64,000 bases of DNA from positions 331,001 to 395,000 of the forward strand of contig CP159373.1 in the NCBI GenBank assembly GCA_032595685.2, written 5' to 3'. Within the stretch, counting starts at the first letter, position 1, and each line of letters opens with the position of its first letter. A program made the position numbers and the translations under genes. Below are positions 16,641 to 24,204 of the stretch, in pieces. A model generated the notes under the pieces. The model saw nothing but the letters and a program-made list of their open reading frames with translations. It did not search any database and had not been told where the DNA came from. The stretch is from Candidatus Electrothrix aestuarii (GTDB lineage Bacteria; Desulfobacterota; Desulfobulbia; Desulfobulbales; Desulfobulbaceae).

Positions 16641-17436
16641 AAAGAAAACTGATTGGGCCGTAATGGTAGAATACGGCAAATGGCTGGAGAACTTCTTTTC
16701 AAAGGAGCTTTCCGTACTTGACATAAAGGGGCTGTACAAGGATGCCTTAAAAATTATCGGGCTGCAATACGACATTCCGCCTGACCATCCTTTTTTTAAT
16801 TTATTGCCCTCGTTTGAAGAGAAAAATATACAGAATATCAAGCCTGAAACTATACAGAAGCTGATAGATGCCGGGACAGAGGACAGCATGGAAGGCAGGG
16901 GGGAGGGGATATTTTATAAACAGCTGTATGACATGGTTGATATGCGGGAAAATGTGCTTGATCTTCTTTTCATGATCGCTGGTGTAGAGGACGCGCCGTG
17001 GGACTATCTCTTTATAGAACAACTAGAGACAATAGACGAAGATCCCCCGATAGCTCAAGAAGCCAGACCTTTCAGGATAAAAATTCATGAATTATTAAAA
17101 TCCTACAGCGGAATAGGAGATAATCTGCGCATTATTGACAACCGCATTATACAGACAAAAGCCTTTCTTGATCCAGATGCCATTTTTTCTGATTCTGAGT
17201 TGTGGGATGATTCCCCACCACATGTTTTTCCGGTTAAGGAACTAACCCTTTTCAAGGGGAAATTATATTGGTATTCGGTAATCTCACGAATGCTCCTTGA
17301 TTTTCTGTTGCTCGGTGGGCAGCAATACTGCGGATTCTGCAAGTACTGCGGAAAATTCTTTATTGCTGAACGCAAAGGGCGCAAAAAATTCTGTTCCGAC
17401 TCCTGCCGGACACTCAACCAACGAAGGCCGCATTAA
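16633..17436 (+). CDS. Protein with C-terminal CGNR-like zinc finger, coupled to integrase
   Basis: 267 residues; the ATG overlaps the integrase stop by eight bases, so translation is coupled. Most of the protein is an unrecognised, probably helical domain. The last ~40 residues hold 'CGFCKYCGKFFIAERKGRKKFCSDSC', a four-cysteine zinc finger resembling the CGNR/ABATE-type C-terminal finger, and likely contact nucleic acid. Coupling to the recombinase suggests a role in recombination, regulation or cargo expression, but no function is assigned. Confidence 0.7.
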   Translation: MAKKKTDWAVMVEYGKWLENFFSKELSVLDIKGLYKDALKIIGLQYDIPPDHPFFNLLPSFEEKNIQNIKPETIQKLIDAGTEDSMEGRGEGIFYKQLYDMVDMRENVLDLLFMIAGVEDAPWDYLFIEQLETIDEDPPIAQEARPFRIKIHELLKSYSGIGDNLRIIDNRIIQTKAFLDPDAIFSDSELWDDSPPHVFPVKELTLFKGKLYWYSVISRMLLDFLLLGGQQYCGFCKYCGKFFIAERKGRKKFCSDSCRTLNQRRPH

Positions 17437-17506
17437 CGGCACCTGTTTCCCCGTCTTTCTCACCCCTCCTGCTTGTTTTCTCCCTAATTTCTCAGCTAGT
17501 ACTGAC

Positions 17507-17596
17507 GTTTCGCTAGGTTCCATAAAATAGAACTTAGCGAAACTACAATACTTTTCTTTTATTTCGCTTGACACTAGATCTAACGAAACATATATT
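17507..17596 (+). promoter_or_regulatory. Sigma-70 promoter with repeated operator half-sites before the excisionase gene
   Basis: TTGACA (17568-17573), 17-bp spacer and TATATT (17591-17596) form a near-consensus promoter. Four related half-sites surround it: GTTTCGCTA (17507-17515), TTAGCGAAAC (17534-17543), TTTCGCTT (17562-17569) and TAACGAAA (17581-17588). They make two inverted pairs, one upstream and one overlapping the -35 and spacer. This suggests repression by a dimeric regulator, possibly the gene product itself. Confidence 0.65.
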
Positions 17597-17653
17597 TATT
17601 GAGACAGAGCTGAATCACCATTTCTTAAAATATCTCAACTTGAGGAAAACTGA

Positions 17654-17872
17654 ATGAACTTGATCGAAGTAAGAGCAGCCCAAAACGGCACCCTGCCCTT
17701 TACCCAAAACACCATTTACAAGCTGCACAGTCAAAAACGCTATCCGAATATCATTTTCAAGGTATGCGGAAAGCTTGTGTTCGATATGGACGAATACCAG
17801 GCAGAGGCGGAACGTTGCCGGAAAAAGTCCGTAGAACAGGCAAAACAGGTACGGCAATGTGCTCAAGTTTAA
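17654..17872 (+). CDS. Excisionase-like small HTH protein
   Basis: 72 residues. Residues 12-50 fit the winged-helix excisionase/HTH_17 pattern ('LPFTQNTIYKLHSQKRYPNIIFKVCGKLVFDMDEY'): a recognition helix after TQNTIYK and a wing ending in the typical 'lvfd..e.' segment. The rest is a basic helix. It is preceded by a strong promoter with operator-like repeats. Such proteins control excision direction or repress island genes. A hairpin (AGTGGC/GCCACT) follows the stop. Confidence 0.72.
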   Translation: MNLIEVRAAQNGTLPFTQNTIYKLHSQKRYPNIIFKVCGKLVFDMDEYQAEAERCRKKSVEQAKQVRQCAQV

Positions 17873-17967
17873 AGTGGCGAATTCGAGCCACTGCGTAATG
17901 GTAAGCAATTACAACAGAAGAGGAGGGGGGAGGGCACTCTTGAAGAACAAAACGCCCTACGGGCGGA

Positions 17968-18954
17968 TTAAAACGGAAGCAATTGCGGTATCCACTTAAC
18001 CTGCCGACCCGAAGAGTTTCTCTTGTTGCATTCTTGTTTACTCTTGCTTTCCACAAAAGGTCCGTCTCTGCTCAGATCAAAGATATCTCCATAGTCAGGA
18101 TGCCAAATCCGCCATAAAAACATTTTTTCTTTACAGTTTGGACATGTTAACGGATCTTTCCCGAAACTCTGTACTAGACGCTCTCTCCAGCTCAATGACC
18201 TTGAATCACTTTTCATGAATTCAAAAGTCTTCTGGATAAAACGTTTACAGTCCATCAAAATCTCTATCGCGATTGTTTTTGTACGTCGAGAATATAACCC
18301 ATAATGGCGGACCATCTTGAATCCCTTTAGCGGGATATGGTCAATTAATCGTTGTATGAACTCTTTGGCTGGAATCGCTTCGGTAACTTTAACTTCTGTT
18401 TTATGATCAATATACCAAAATGTTACTTCCTCACCATCGTAATTCGTTATCTTGTGCTCTGCCAATGCTGGACGAGCCATATAGCGACCAATATATCGAG
18501 CTGCATGTCTTGCTGATGTCATCTTGCTTTTACCATTTACATAAAAACCATTACGTTGGCTTTTAAACAGGTAATCTATGAATCTTACATTTTCTTTTGT
18601 TTGCGGCAAGCTAGCCTTTATTTCAGTCAGCAAATAATATTGCCATTTTTTTCTAAGCAGACCATATGGCAAAAATGGAATATCAACCCACTGATTGGAA
18701 GATGTTAATCCTCCTTCTGTCATTAACATATGGACATGCGGATTAAACTTAAGATCTCTTCCAAACGTATGGACAACTAATAGAATTCCCGGAACAGCAT
18801 CAACTCCTTTACTTTGAAGTACTTCCACAGCCGCTTTTGAAGCACAATCCATCATAATCTTGATCAGCATACGATCACTAAAAATTATCTTTCGGAGTTC
18901 TTGTGGAATGGTAAACACTAAATGTCGATGAACTACGTCGAATATACTTTTCAC
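17968..18954 (-). CDS. IS91-like transposase, catalytic part (copy 1)
   Basis: 328 residues of an HUH-type rolling-circle transposase. 'HRHLVFTIP' leads the fold, 'FNPHVHML' is the metal-binding HUH motif and 'YIGRYMARPAL' carries the catalytic Tyr. A CPNC finger lies near the C-terminus. The frame opens without an ATG (first codon GTG) and lacks the N-terminal zinc finger. Reading upstream in the same frame gives 'KRVGFTCKCRFCTSCGKRYVDEW', joining to the fragment at 19026-19217 by a -1 shift at an A6 run. Confidence 0.85.
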   Translation of the reverse strand: MKSIFDVVHRHLVFTIPQELRKIIFSDRMLIKIMMDCASKAAVEVLQSKGVDAVPGILLVVHTFGRDLKFNPHVHMLMTEGGLTSSNQWVDIPFLPYGLLRKKWQYYLLTEIKASLPQTKENVRFIDYLFKSQRNGFYVNGKSKMTSARHAARYIGRYMARPALAEHKITNYDGEEVTFWYIDHKTEVKVTEAIPAKEFIQRLIDHIPLKGFKMVRHYGLYSRRTKTIAIEILMDCKRFIQKTFEFMKSDSRSLSWRERLVQSFGKDPLTCPNCKEKMFLWRIWHPDYGDIFDLSRDGPFVESKSKQECNKRNSSGRQVKWIPQLLPF

Positions 18955-19025
18955 TGTCTTTTCAACCCATTCATCGACGTATCGCTTACCGCAAGACGTA
19001 CAGAATCGACACTTACAGGTGAACC

Positions 19026-19217
19026 CTACTCTCTTTTTTCAAAACAATTCGGACAAATATACTCGACATAGCCATTGGTAGACTCTCCACAGTTGATCAT
19101 TTTTTCTACATTTTCAACGATTGACTCCCAGTGAAGGCTTGAGTACCTGCTTGCCAATTCAACGCAGACTACATACCAAAAATCACGAAAGATTAATTTT
19201 ATCAGCTTATTTTTCAT
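19026..19217 (-). CDS. IS91-like transposase, N-terminal fragment (copy 1)
   Basis: 63 residues beginning with a normal ATG and ending 'CPNCFEKRE' at a TAG. It supplies the first half of the zinc-binding domain that continues in the -1 frame. The minus-strand sequence GAAAAAAGAG (T6 at 19034-19039 on the plus strand) is a candidate slippery site just before the stop. A fused product would be about 410 residues, a usual length for the family. Confidence 0.75.
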   Translation of the reverse strand: MKNKLIKLIFRDFWYVVCVELASRYSSLHWESIVENVEKMINCGESTNGYVEYICPNCFEKRE

Positions 19218-19307
19218 TAAGCTAATACTCTATTCGCAATTACAACATGTTGAAAGGAAAATTTTATAATTTCCTATACAACAAGAACAAAACGCCCTAC
19301 GGGCGGA

Positions 19308-20294
19308 TTAAAACGGAAGCAATTGCGGTATCCACTTAACCTGCCGACCCGAAGAGTTTCTCTTGTTGCATTCTTGTTTACTCTTGCTTTCCACAAAAGG
19401 TCCGTCTCTGCTCAGATCAAAGATATCTCCATAGTCAGGATGCCAAATCCGCCATAAAAACATTTTTTCTTTACAGTTTGGACATGTTAACGGATCTTTC
19501 CCGAAACTCTGTACTAGACGCTCTCTCCAGCTCAATGACCTTGAATCACTTTTCATGAATTCAAAAGTCTTCTGGATAAAACGTTTACAGTCCATCAAAA
19601 TCTCTATCGCGATTGTTTTTGTACGTCGAGAATATAACCCATAATGGCGGACCATCTTGAATCCCTTTAGCGGGATATGGTCAATTAATCGTTGTATGAA
19701 CTCTTTGGCTGGAATCGCTTCGGTAACTTTAACTTCTGTTTTATGATCAATATACCAAAATGTTACTTCCTCACCATCGTAATTCGTTATCTTGTGCTCT
19801 GCCAATGCTGGACGAGCCATATAGCGACCAATATATCGAGCTGCATGTCTTGCTGATGTCATCTTGCTTTTACCATTTACATAAAAACCATTACGTTGGC
19901 TTTTAAACAGGTAATCTATGAATCTTACATTTTCTTTTGTTTGCGGCAAGCTAGCCTTTATTTCAGTCAGCAAATAATATTGCCATTTTTTTCTAAGCAG
20001 ACCATATGGCAAAAATGGAATATCAACCCACTGATTGGAAGATGTTAATCCTCCTTCTGTCATTAACATATGGACATGCGGATTAAACTTAAGATCTCTT
20101 CCAAACGTATGGACAACTAATAGAATTCCCGGAACAGCATCAACTCCTTTACTTTGAAGTACTTCCACAGCCGCTTTTGAAGCACAATCCATCATAATCT
20201 TGATCAGCATACGATCACTAAAAATTATCTTTCGGAGTTCTTGTGGAATGGTAAACACTAAATGTCGATGAACTACGTCGAATATACTTTTCAC
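19308..20294 (-). CDS. IS91-like transposase, catalytic part (copy 2)
   Basis: Same 328-residue sequence as the copy at 17968-18954, with the HUH motif, the catalytic Tyr and the same missing N-terminal finger. Identity between the copies implies very recent duplication. Confidence 0.85.
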   Translation of the reverse strand: MKSIFDVVHRHLVFTIPQELRKIIFSDRMLIKIMMDCASKAAVEVLQSKGVDAVPGILLVVHTFGRDLKFNPHVHMLMTEGGLTSSNQWVDIPFLPYGLLRKKWQYYLLTEIKASLPQTKENVRFIDYLFKSQRNGFYVNGKSKMTSARHAARYIGRYMARPALAEHKITNYDGEEVTFWYIDHKTEVKVTEAIPAKEFIQRLIDHIPLKGFKMVRHYGLYSRRTKTIAIEILMDCKRFIQKTFEFMKSDSRSLSWRERLVQSFGKDPLTCPNCKEKMFLWRIWHPDYGDIFDLSRDGPFVESKSKQECNKRNSSGRQVKWIPQLLPF

Positions 20295-20365
20295 TGTCTT
20301 TTCAACCCATTCATCGACGTATCGCTTACCGCAAGACGTACAGAATCGACACTTACAGGTGAACC

Positions 20366-20557
20366 CTACTCTCTTTTTTCAAAACAATTCGGACAAATAT
20401 ACTCGACATAGCCATTGGTAGACTCTCCACAGTTGATCATTTTTTCTACATTTTCAACGATTGACTCCCAGTGAAGGCTTGAGTACCTGCTTGCCAATTC
20501 AACGCAGACTACATACCAAAAATCACGAAAGATTAATTTTATCAGCTTATTTTTCAT
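20366..20557 (-). CDS. IS91-like transposase, N-terminal fragment (copy 2)
   Basis: Identical to 19026-19217, including the A6 run (plus-strand T6 at 20374-20379) and the stop codon that separates it from the catalytic part. Confidence 0.75.
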   Translation of the reverse strand: MKNKLIKLIFRDFWYVVCVELASRYSSLHWESIVENVEKMINCGESTNGYVEYICPNCFEKRE

Positions 20558-20644
20558 TAAGCTAATACTCTATTCGCAATTACAACATGTTGAAAGGAAA
20601 ATTTTATAATTTCCTACCCACATTCCGCATACCCTTTGTCAATT

Positions 20645-21547
20645 TCAGGAATATAGTATTTCATACCTCGCACCCAACAATCTGAGTAGACGCAGGTGGT
20701 GCTCATTCAAATTTAAAACTGCTTGTTGCGCACCCCCGATAATCAGCACATGAATTCCTGAAAAAAACTGAAATACCCAACGGGCTGTAGGAGCAGAAAC
20801 GGGCTTTCCCTTCTGATTTGGGAAAGTTTCGTTATTTGTATCAAGCTCTTCCCGGATACGATACTCTAAAGCTGCATAAACGAGAAGGCAAAGGGTCATG
20901 ACCATCATCAGGGCCATGATACGTTTTCGAGATTTCAGGAAAAGAGTGGAAGCCATGAAAAATGGATCTTTGAGGAAGCGAAAGCCCCGCTCAACCTTTT
21001 GCTGATCTTTGTACGCTTCCCGAAGTTCCTCATCGGACAACTCTTCGCAATCCAACTGGTTCGTTGCCAGAATAAAACAGCTTTTTCGCTCCAACAACCG
21101 AGTTCTCTCATGAAGCAGGGATGCTGGGTTGCCTTCAATTCGATAAACATAAAAATCCGGATGTTTCCCCTTGGCAGGTCGTCCTTTCCCCGTATGACGA
21201 GGCAAGGCAACAACATGAGCGCCATGAATTGAGAGCATTTTCAGTTTGTTTTCAAAACGGGAGAAGGCCTTTAACGCATCAGCCTCGCAAGAAAAATCCT
21301 GCTTGCATAATTTATCGAACTGCTTGGCCTCAGCTGTGCTCAACTTCAGACATTTTTTGTTCACGGTCTTGAGATTTCGTTGATATGCTTCAGGAGAATA
21401 GACAACTAACCAGCGCTGCCTGACATCGCCATACTCTATCCCGAGACTGCGAAAAGCTGCTTGTTCTGGATCCTTCATCAAATCTGGTGCTACTGCATGG
21501 ATAACTTCCGGGACAGGGCCAAGGTCTCCGGCACTCGGGAAATCCAC
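20645..21547 (-). CDS. IS1634-like transposase, C-terminal frame
   Basis: 300-residue frame with the C-terminal part of a DDE transposase. It includes the 'LSDEELREAYKDQQKVERGFRFLKDP' block that carries the last catalytic Glu (E of the Y-x2-x3-x6-K type motif) and the hydrophobic helices typical of the family. The true protein should start in the frame at 21490-22278. The -1 switch must lie near 21490-21500, after the 'RVPETL' block. No obvious slippery heptamer is seen, so mutation is more likely than programmed shifting. Confidence 0.8.
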   Translation of the reverse strand: MDFPSAGDLGPVPEVIHAVAPDLMKDPEQAAFRSLGIEYGDVRQRWLVVYSPEAYQRNLKTVNKKCLKLSTAEAKQFDKLCKQDFSCEADALKAFSRFENKLKMLSIHGAHVVALPRHTGKGRPAKGKHPDFYVYRIEGNPASLLHERTRLLERKSCFILATNQLDCEELSDEELREAYKDQQKVERGFRFLKDPFFMASTLFLKSRKRIMALMMVMTLCLLVYAALEYRIREELDTNNETFPNQKGKPVSAPTARWVFQFFSGIHVLIIGGAQQAVLNLNEHHLRLLRLLGARYEILYS

Positions 21548-22278
21548 AAGATCCTGCTCAATTCCCTGAGTGTCTCCGCTGTATAGAGCGCACTGTCTGC
21601 AACCAGATACTTCAGGATGAAATCGTTTTTCAGCTGATCAATATGCGCTTGAATTGTTTTCCGAAAATCTGTTTTGTCGCTACTGTTGCCACTGAGCGGT
21701 TTCATGAGAAGCGGGATACCAGCTTGTCGTTCACAAATCAGCTGCAAAACAATCTGGTTTAGATCTGGACGATGATCCCGACTGTAGCCTTTTGTAATCC
21801 GAACAACACCATCTTCCTCTTCTGATCCGTTGTCCTGATAGCTGCCATCGGTATGAAAGCTTGTTGAATCCAAGTGGCCGAAACGGACAAATAATCCGAG
21901 ACGCTCAACTGTCCTGACCGCAAGATACGCATATAACTCTTCGGGATTATGCTTGTAAATTGTGTCCAAGGCCCGACCTAACACTGTGTCGTTCAGGTCC
22001 TGAGCCTTAATGCCTTCTCCGATGAGTCGATCCACAGGCTTGTCCTGAAAAAAATGCGGGGTCAGATACAGTGCCCGATTTGCGAACCCCAACCCATTAA
22101 CAACCATCGCCTTAACTGCCTGACCGACCGAGACCACCCGTTTCTCTTTATCCTGAGGAATCAAACTGTCAATTAACTCGCCCAGTCCGAGTTCATCATA
22201 CGTACCGGCTACTAAACCCAAATGATTGAGAATCTTACTGGAGCATTCCTGCGATAAAAGAGTTGTTTTGCTTTCCAT
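21490..22278 (-). CDS. IS1634-like transposase, N-terminal frame
   Basis: 262 residues from an ATG near the right terminal repeat. It contains the first catalytic Asp region 'FGHLDSTSFHTDG' and the second Asp region 'FILKYLVADSALYTAETL', followed by the family block 'ILWISRVPETL'. The frame ends soon after and the protein continues in the -1 frame. The transposase is probably inactive unless frameshifting occurs. Confidence 0.8.
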   Translation of the reverse strand: MESKTTLLSQECSSKILNHLGLVAGTYDELGLGELIDSLIPQDKEKRVVSVGQAVKAMVVNGLGFANRALYLTPHFFQDKPVDRLIGEGIKAQDLNDTVLGRALDTIYKHNPEELYAYLAVRTVERLGLFVRFGHLDSTSFHTDGSYQDNGSEEEDGVVRITKGYSRDHRPDLNQIVLQLICERQAGIPLLMKPLSGNSSDKTDFRKTIQAHIDQLKNDFILKYLVADSALYTAETLRELSRILWISRVPETLALSRKLSMQ

Positions 22279-22352
22279 ACATCCTGTCTGATTGATGAGA
22301 AAAATATAGTTCTGTAGCAGCAGGTTATAAAATATTTTTCTGAGATGTCAAC

Positions 22353-22892
22353 GTGCGGAATGTGGGTTCCTATACAATAAAAAATGAATTATTTGAAACA
22401 TCAGGAGTATTTGACACCAAGATACTTTCTTTAGAAGAAATCATAAATAAATTATTTAATTCTAAGACGATACAATCTGATTGTTCATTTGTAGACTTGT
22501 TTTTATTTGGATTGGTAGATGTGTGCAGAAAATTATTTTTTTCAGTTCAATTATATATCGAAATTGTTGAAATGGAAGAAAAACATCCGGGCATTTCTAT
22601 AGATCATTGTTTTATAGATAGCTACATAGAATTTCTCGTTTCGCAAAAATTAATATTCTATGATTATTCAGATTATCTTATTGACTTAAAAGAAAGACAT
22701 CTAATTCCAGTTTTTTTGTGTCCATTAACTTCACGAGGAAAGGAAGTATTTATGACACTTAATAAGGAAAAAATATTCACCGAAAATATTTACTTAGACA
22801 ACGCTGTCAATTTGTCACACCAAAAATTTATGCAATTAAAAAAGTACAAAAAACAATACCATGATAATATGTTGCAGTATATCTCTTGTTAA
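22353..22892 (+). CDS. AT-rich hypothetical protein, 5' end lost to insertion sequences
   Basis: The frame is open for 179 residues, but the first seven are encoded by the IS1634-like repeat and the IS91-like end, so the native start is gone or unknown; native sequence begins about 22378. The remainder is rich in Ile, Phe, Leu, Lys and Asn with no motif I recognise. GC content is far below that of the following ATPase gene, suggesting a different origin. It may have been a separate cargo gene disrupted when the IS91-like elements arrived. Confidence 0.45.
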   Translation: MRNVGSYTIKNELFETSGVFDTKILSLEEIINKLFNSKTIQSDCSFVDLFLFGLVDVCRKLFFSVQLYIEIVEMEEKHPGISIDHCFIDSYIEFLVSQKLIFYDYSDYLIDLKERHLIPVFLCPLTSRGKEVFMTLNKEKIFTENIYLDNAVNLSHQKFMQLKKYKKQYHDNMLQYISC

Positions 22893-22950
22893 TACTGCTT
22901 TCATCTGTTGCGCTCCCTGGAATCACTCGAATCTCTCCAACAGCAAAAAA

Positions 22951-23835
22951 ATGATTATCCTTAATGTGCCGACTGTAAATGATGATAATAAGGACTTTGA
23001 CCGGCTCTTCAGCCTCTGGGATCAGGTAAACGATGATTCCTTAGATGTTGCCTTTAACTTCTCGCATTGCCATTTCCTACGCCAAAATGCGGTTGCCTTC
23101 ATCGGTGGCCTTGCCCGATTGATAGAATCCCGTGGCGGCAGGGTTGAATTCCGCTGGGATACCCTGCAACAAAAAATATTTACAAACCTTGCGCAAAATG
23201 GTTTCCTGTGCGCATTCGGGAATTCTTCCGGCCCGTGGTGTGGCAACTCCATTCCCTTTCGTGAAGACCTCTTTCAGGATAAAAATGCCGTTGTGGACTA
23301 CCTCAAGACGCAATGGCTTGGCCGGGAGTGGATGAGCATTAGTGACAGACTGCGGGATAACATTGTCGGCAACGTCTGGGAAATTTACACCAATGCCTTT
23401 GAGCATGGCAGTTCAGCTATAGGGGTATTCAGCTGTGGGCAACATTATCCTTGGTTGCATGAACTCAAGCTGACAGTGGTTGATTTCGGGGAAGGTATTC
23501 CGGCAACTGTCCGCTGGCATTTTCGTAATTCCCCTTCAGCACAGAATCTTTCTGATGCGGATTGCCTACGCTGGGCCTTTCGCAATGGCACCACCACCAA
23601 ACCGGACGGAATCGGCAGGGGGGTGGGATTGGATTTACTGCGGGATTTTATCCAGCTCAACAACGGCAAGCTGGAAATATTCAGCCATAATGGCTATACT
23701 CTAATTGACGGCTCTTCCGATATCGTCAACAACAGGGCTTCGTTTTTTCAGGGAACACTTGCCAACATCACGCTGAAATGTGATGAATCTTTTTATCATT
23801 TTTCTGATGAACCGATCCAAGGCCCGTATTTTTAA
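22951..23835 (+). CDS. STAS-like domain fused to a GHKL (HATPase) domain
   Basis: About 294 residues from the ATG at 22951; an upstream ATG at 22861 would overlap the previous gene and add 30 unlikely residues. No strong ribosome-binding site marks the start. Residues ~1-100 resemble a STAS/anti-sigma-antagonist fold ('DVAFNFSHCHFLRQNAVAFIGGLARLIESRGGRVEF'). Residues ~125-260 are a GHKL ATPase: N-box 'NVWEIYTNAFEHG', G1 box 'VVDFGEGIP', G2 region 'GIGRGVGLDLL'. There is no His phospho-acceptor, so it resembles anti-sigma kinases more than two-component sensors. Directly followed by a DUF4325 STAS-like protein and a PIN protein. Confidence 0.75.
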   Translation: MIILNVPTVNDDNKDFDRLFSLWDQVNDDSLDVAFNFSHCHFLRQNAVAFIGGLARLIESRGGRVEFRWDTLQQKIFTNLAQNGFLCAFGNSSGPWCGNSIPFREDLFQDKNAVVDYLKTQWLGREWMSISDRLRDNIVGNVWEIYTNAFEHGSSAIGVFSCGQHYPWLHELKLTVVDFGEGIPATVRWHFRNSPSAQNLSDADCLRWAFRNGTTTKPDGIGRGVGLDLLRDFIQLNNGKLEIFSHNGYTLIDGSSDIVNNRASFFQGTLANITLKCDESFYHFSDEPIQGPYF

Positions 23836-23847
23836 GGAGGGAATGCC

Positions 23848-24204
23848 ATGAAAACATTAATACATGACCTGATAGGGACAAACTGCATCACGCTTGATGA
23901 CGGCCAGCAGGTTTATAAAACCATTCACCCGGAGCTGACAGCAGGTCGCCCCGTGGAACTGGACTTTGACCAAGTGGAAATTTTTGCCTCTCCCTTCTTC
24001 AATGCCGCCATAGGGCAGTTGCTGAAGGATATCGCACCAGATGACCTGAACCGTCTCCTTGCCTTTCACGGGCTAAATGCCAATGGTCAGGCCGTTATGC
24101 GTCGGGTTATTGAGAATTCCAAACGCTATTACCACGAACCCGAATTCAGGAAAAACCTTGACGACATTTTTCTTGAACAGAGCAAGGAGCTGCAATGGCA
24201 GTAA
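23848..24204 (+). CDS. STAS-like DUF4325 protein
   Basis: 118 residues with the DUF4325 pattern: 'RPVELDFDQVEIFASPFFNAAIGQLLKDI' (strand, the conserved 'D...v..Sf.....g.l' segment, helix) then a second strand/helix region. GGAGGGAATGCC lies before the ATG. DUF4325 proteins usually accompany ATPases of the GHKL type, recalling partner switching. The stop lies 12 bases from the ATPase gene side and the gene overlaps the PIN gene by 10 bases, so the three are one operon. Confidence 0.8.
   Translation: MKTLIHDLIGTNCITLDDGQQVYKTIHPELTAGRPVELDFDQVEIFASPFFNAAIGQLLKDIAPDDLNRLLAFHGLNANGQAVMRRVIENSKRYYHEPEFRKNLDDIFLEQSKELQWQ

Larger units (their letters stand above)
17943..19281 (-). mobile_element. 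IS91-like element, copy 1 of a tandem dimer
   Basis: The 1340-bp unit is repeated head to tail (next copy from 19283) and looks identical throughout. The end downstream of the transposase (low coordinate) has a compact hairpin CGCCC-TA-CGGGCG pattern and abuts GAAC/CTTG tetranucleotides, as known for the replication-origin end of IS91-family elements. No terminal inverted repeats or target duplication are seen, also typical for rolling-circle HUH elements. Confidence 0.8.
20617..22366 (-). mobile_element. IS1634-like (IS4 group) insertion sequence, 1750 bp
   Basis: Terminal inverted repeats CCCACATTCCGCA (20617-20629) and TGCGGAATGTGGG (22354-22366) are perfect over 13 bp. The hexamer TTCCTA flanks both sides (20611-20616 and 22367-22372) as target duplication. 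It carries one transposase gene split into two overlapping frames and sits in the terminal bases of the second IS91-like copy. Confidence 0.88.
19283..22377 (-). mobile_element. IS91-like element, copy 2, interrupted by an IS1634-like element
   Basis: Second 1340-bp unit, same orientation. Its last ~11 bp (22367-22377, TTCCTATACAA) are separated from the body by the nested element at 20617-22366. The junction with copy 1 is direct, with only one or two bases that cannot be assigned. Confidence 0.78.

Noticed and set aside
22861-22950. Longer N-terminus of the STAS-ATPase
   Set aside because: It would overlap the previous frame and add a Cys-rich stretch not part of the domain; the start remains uncertain, however.
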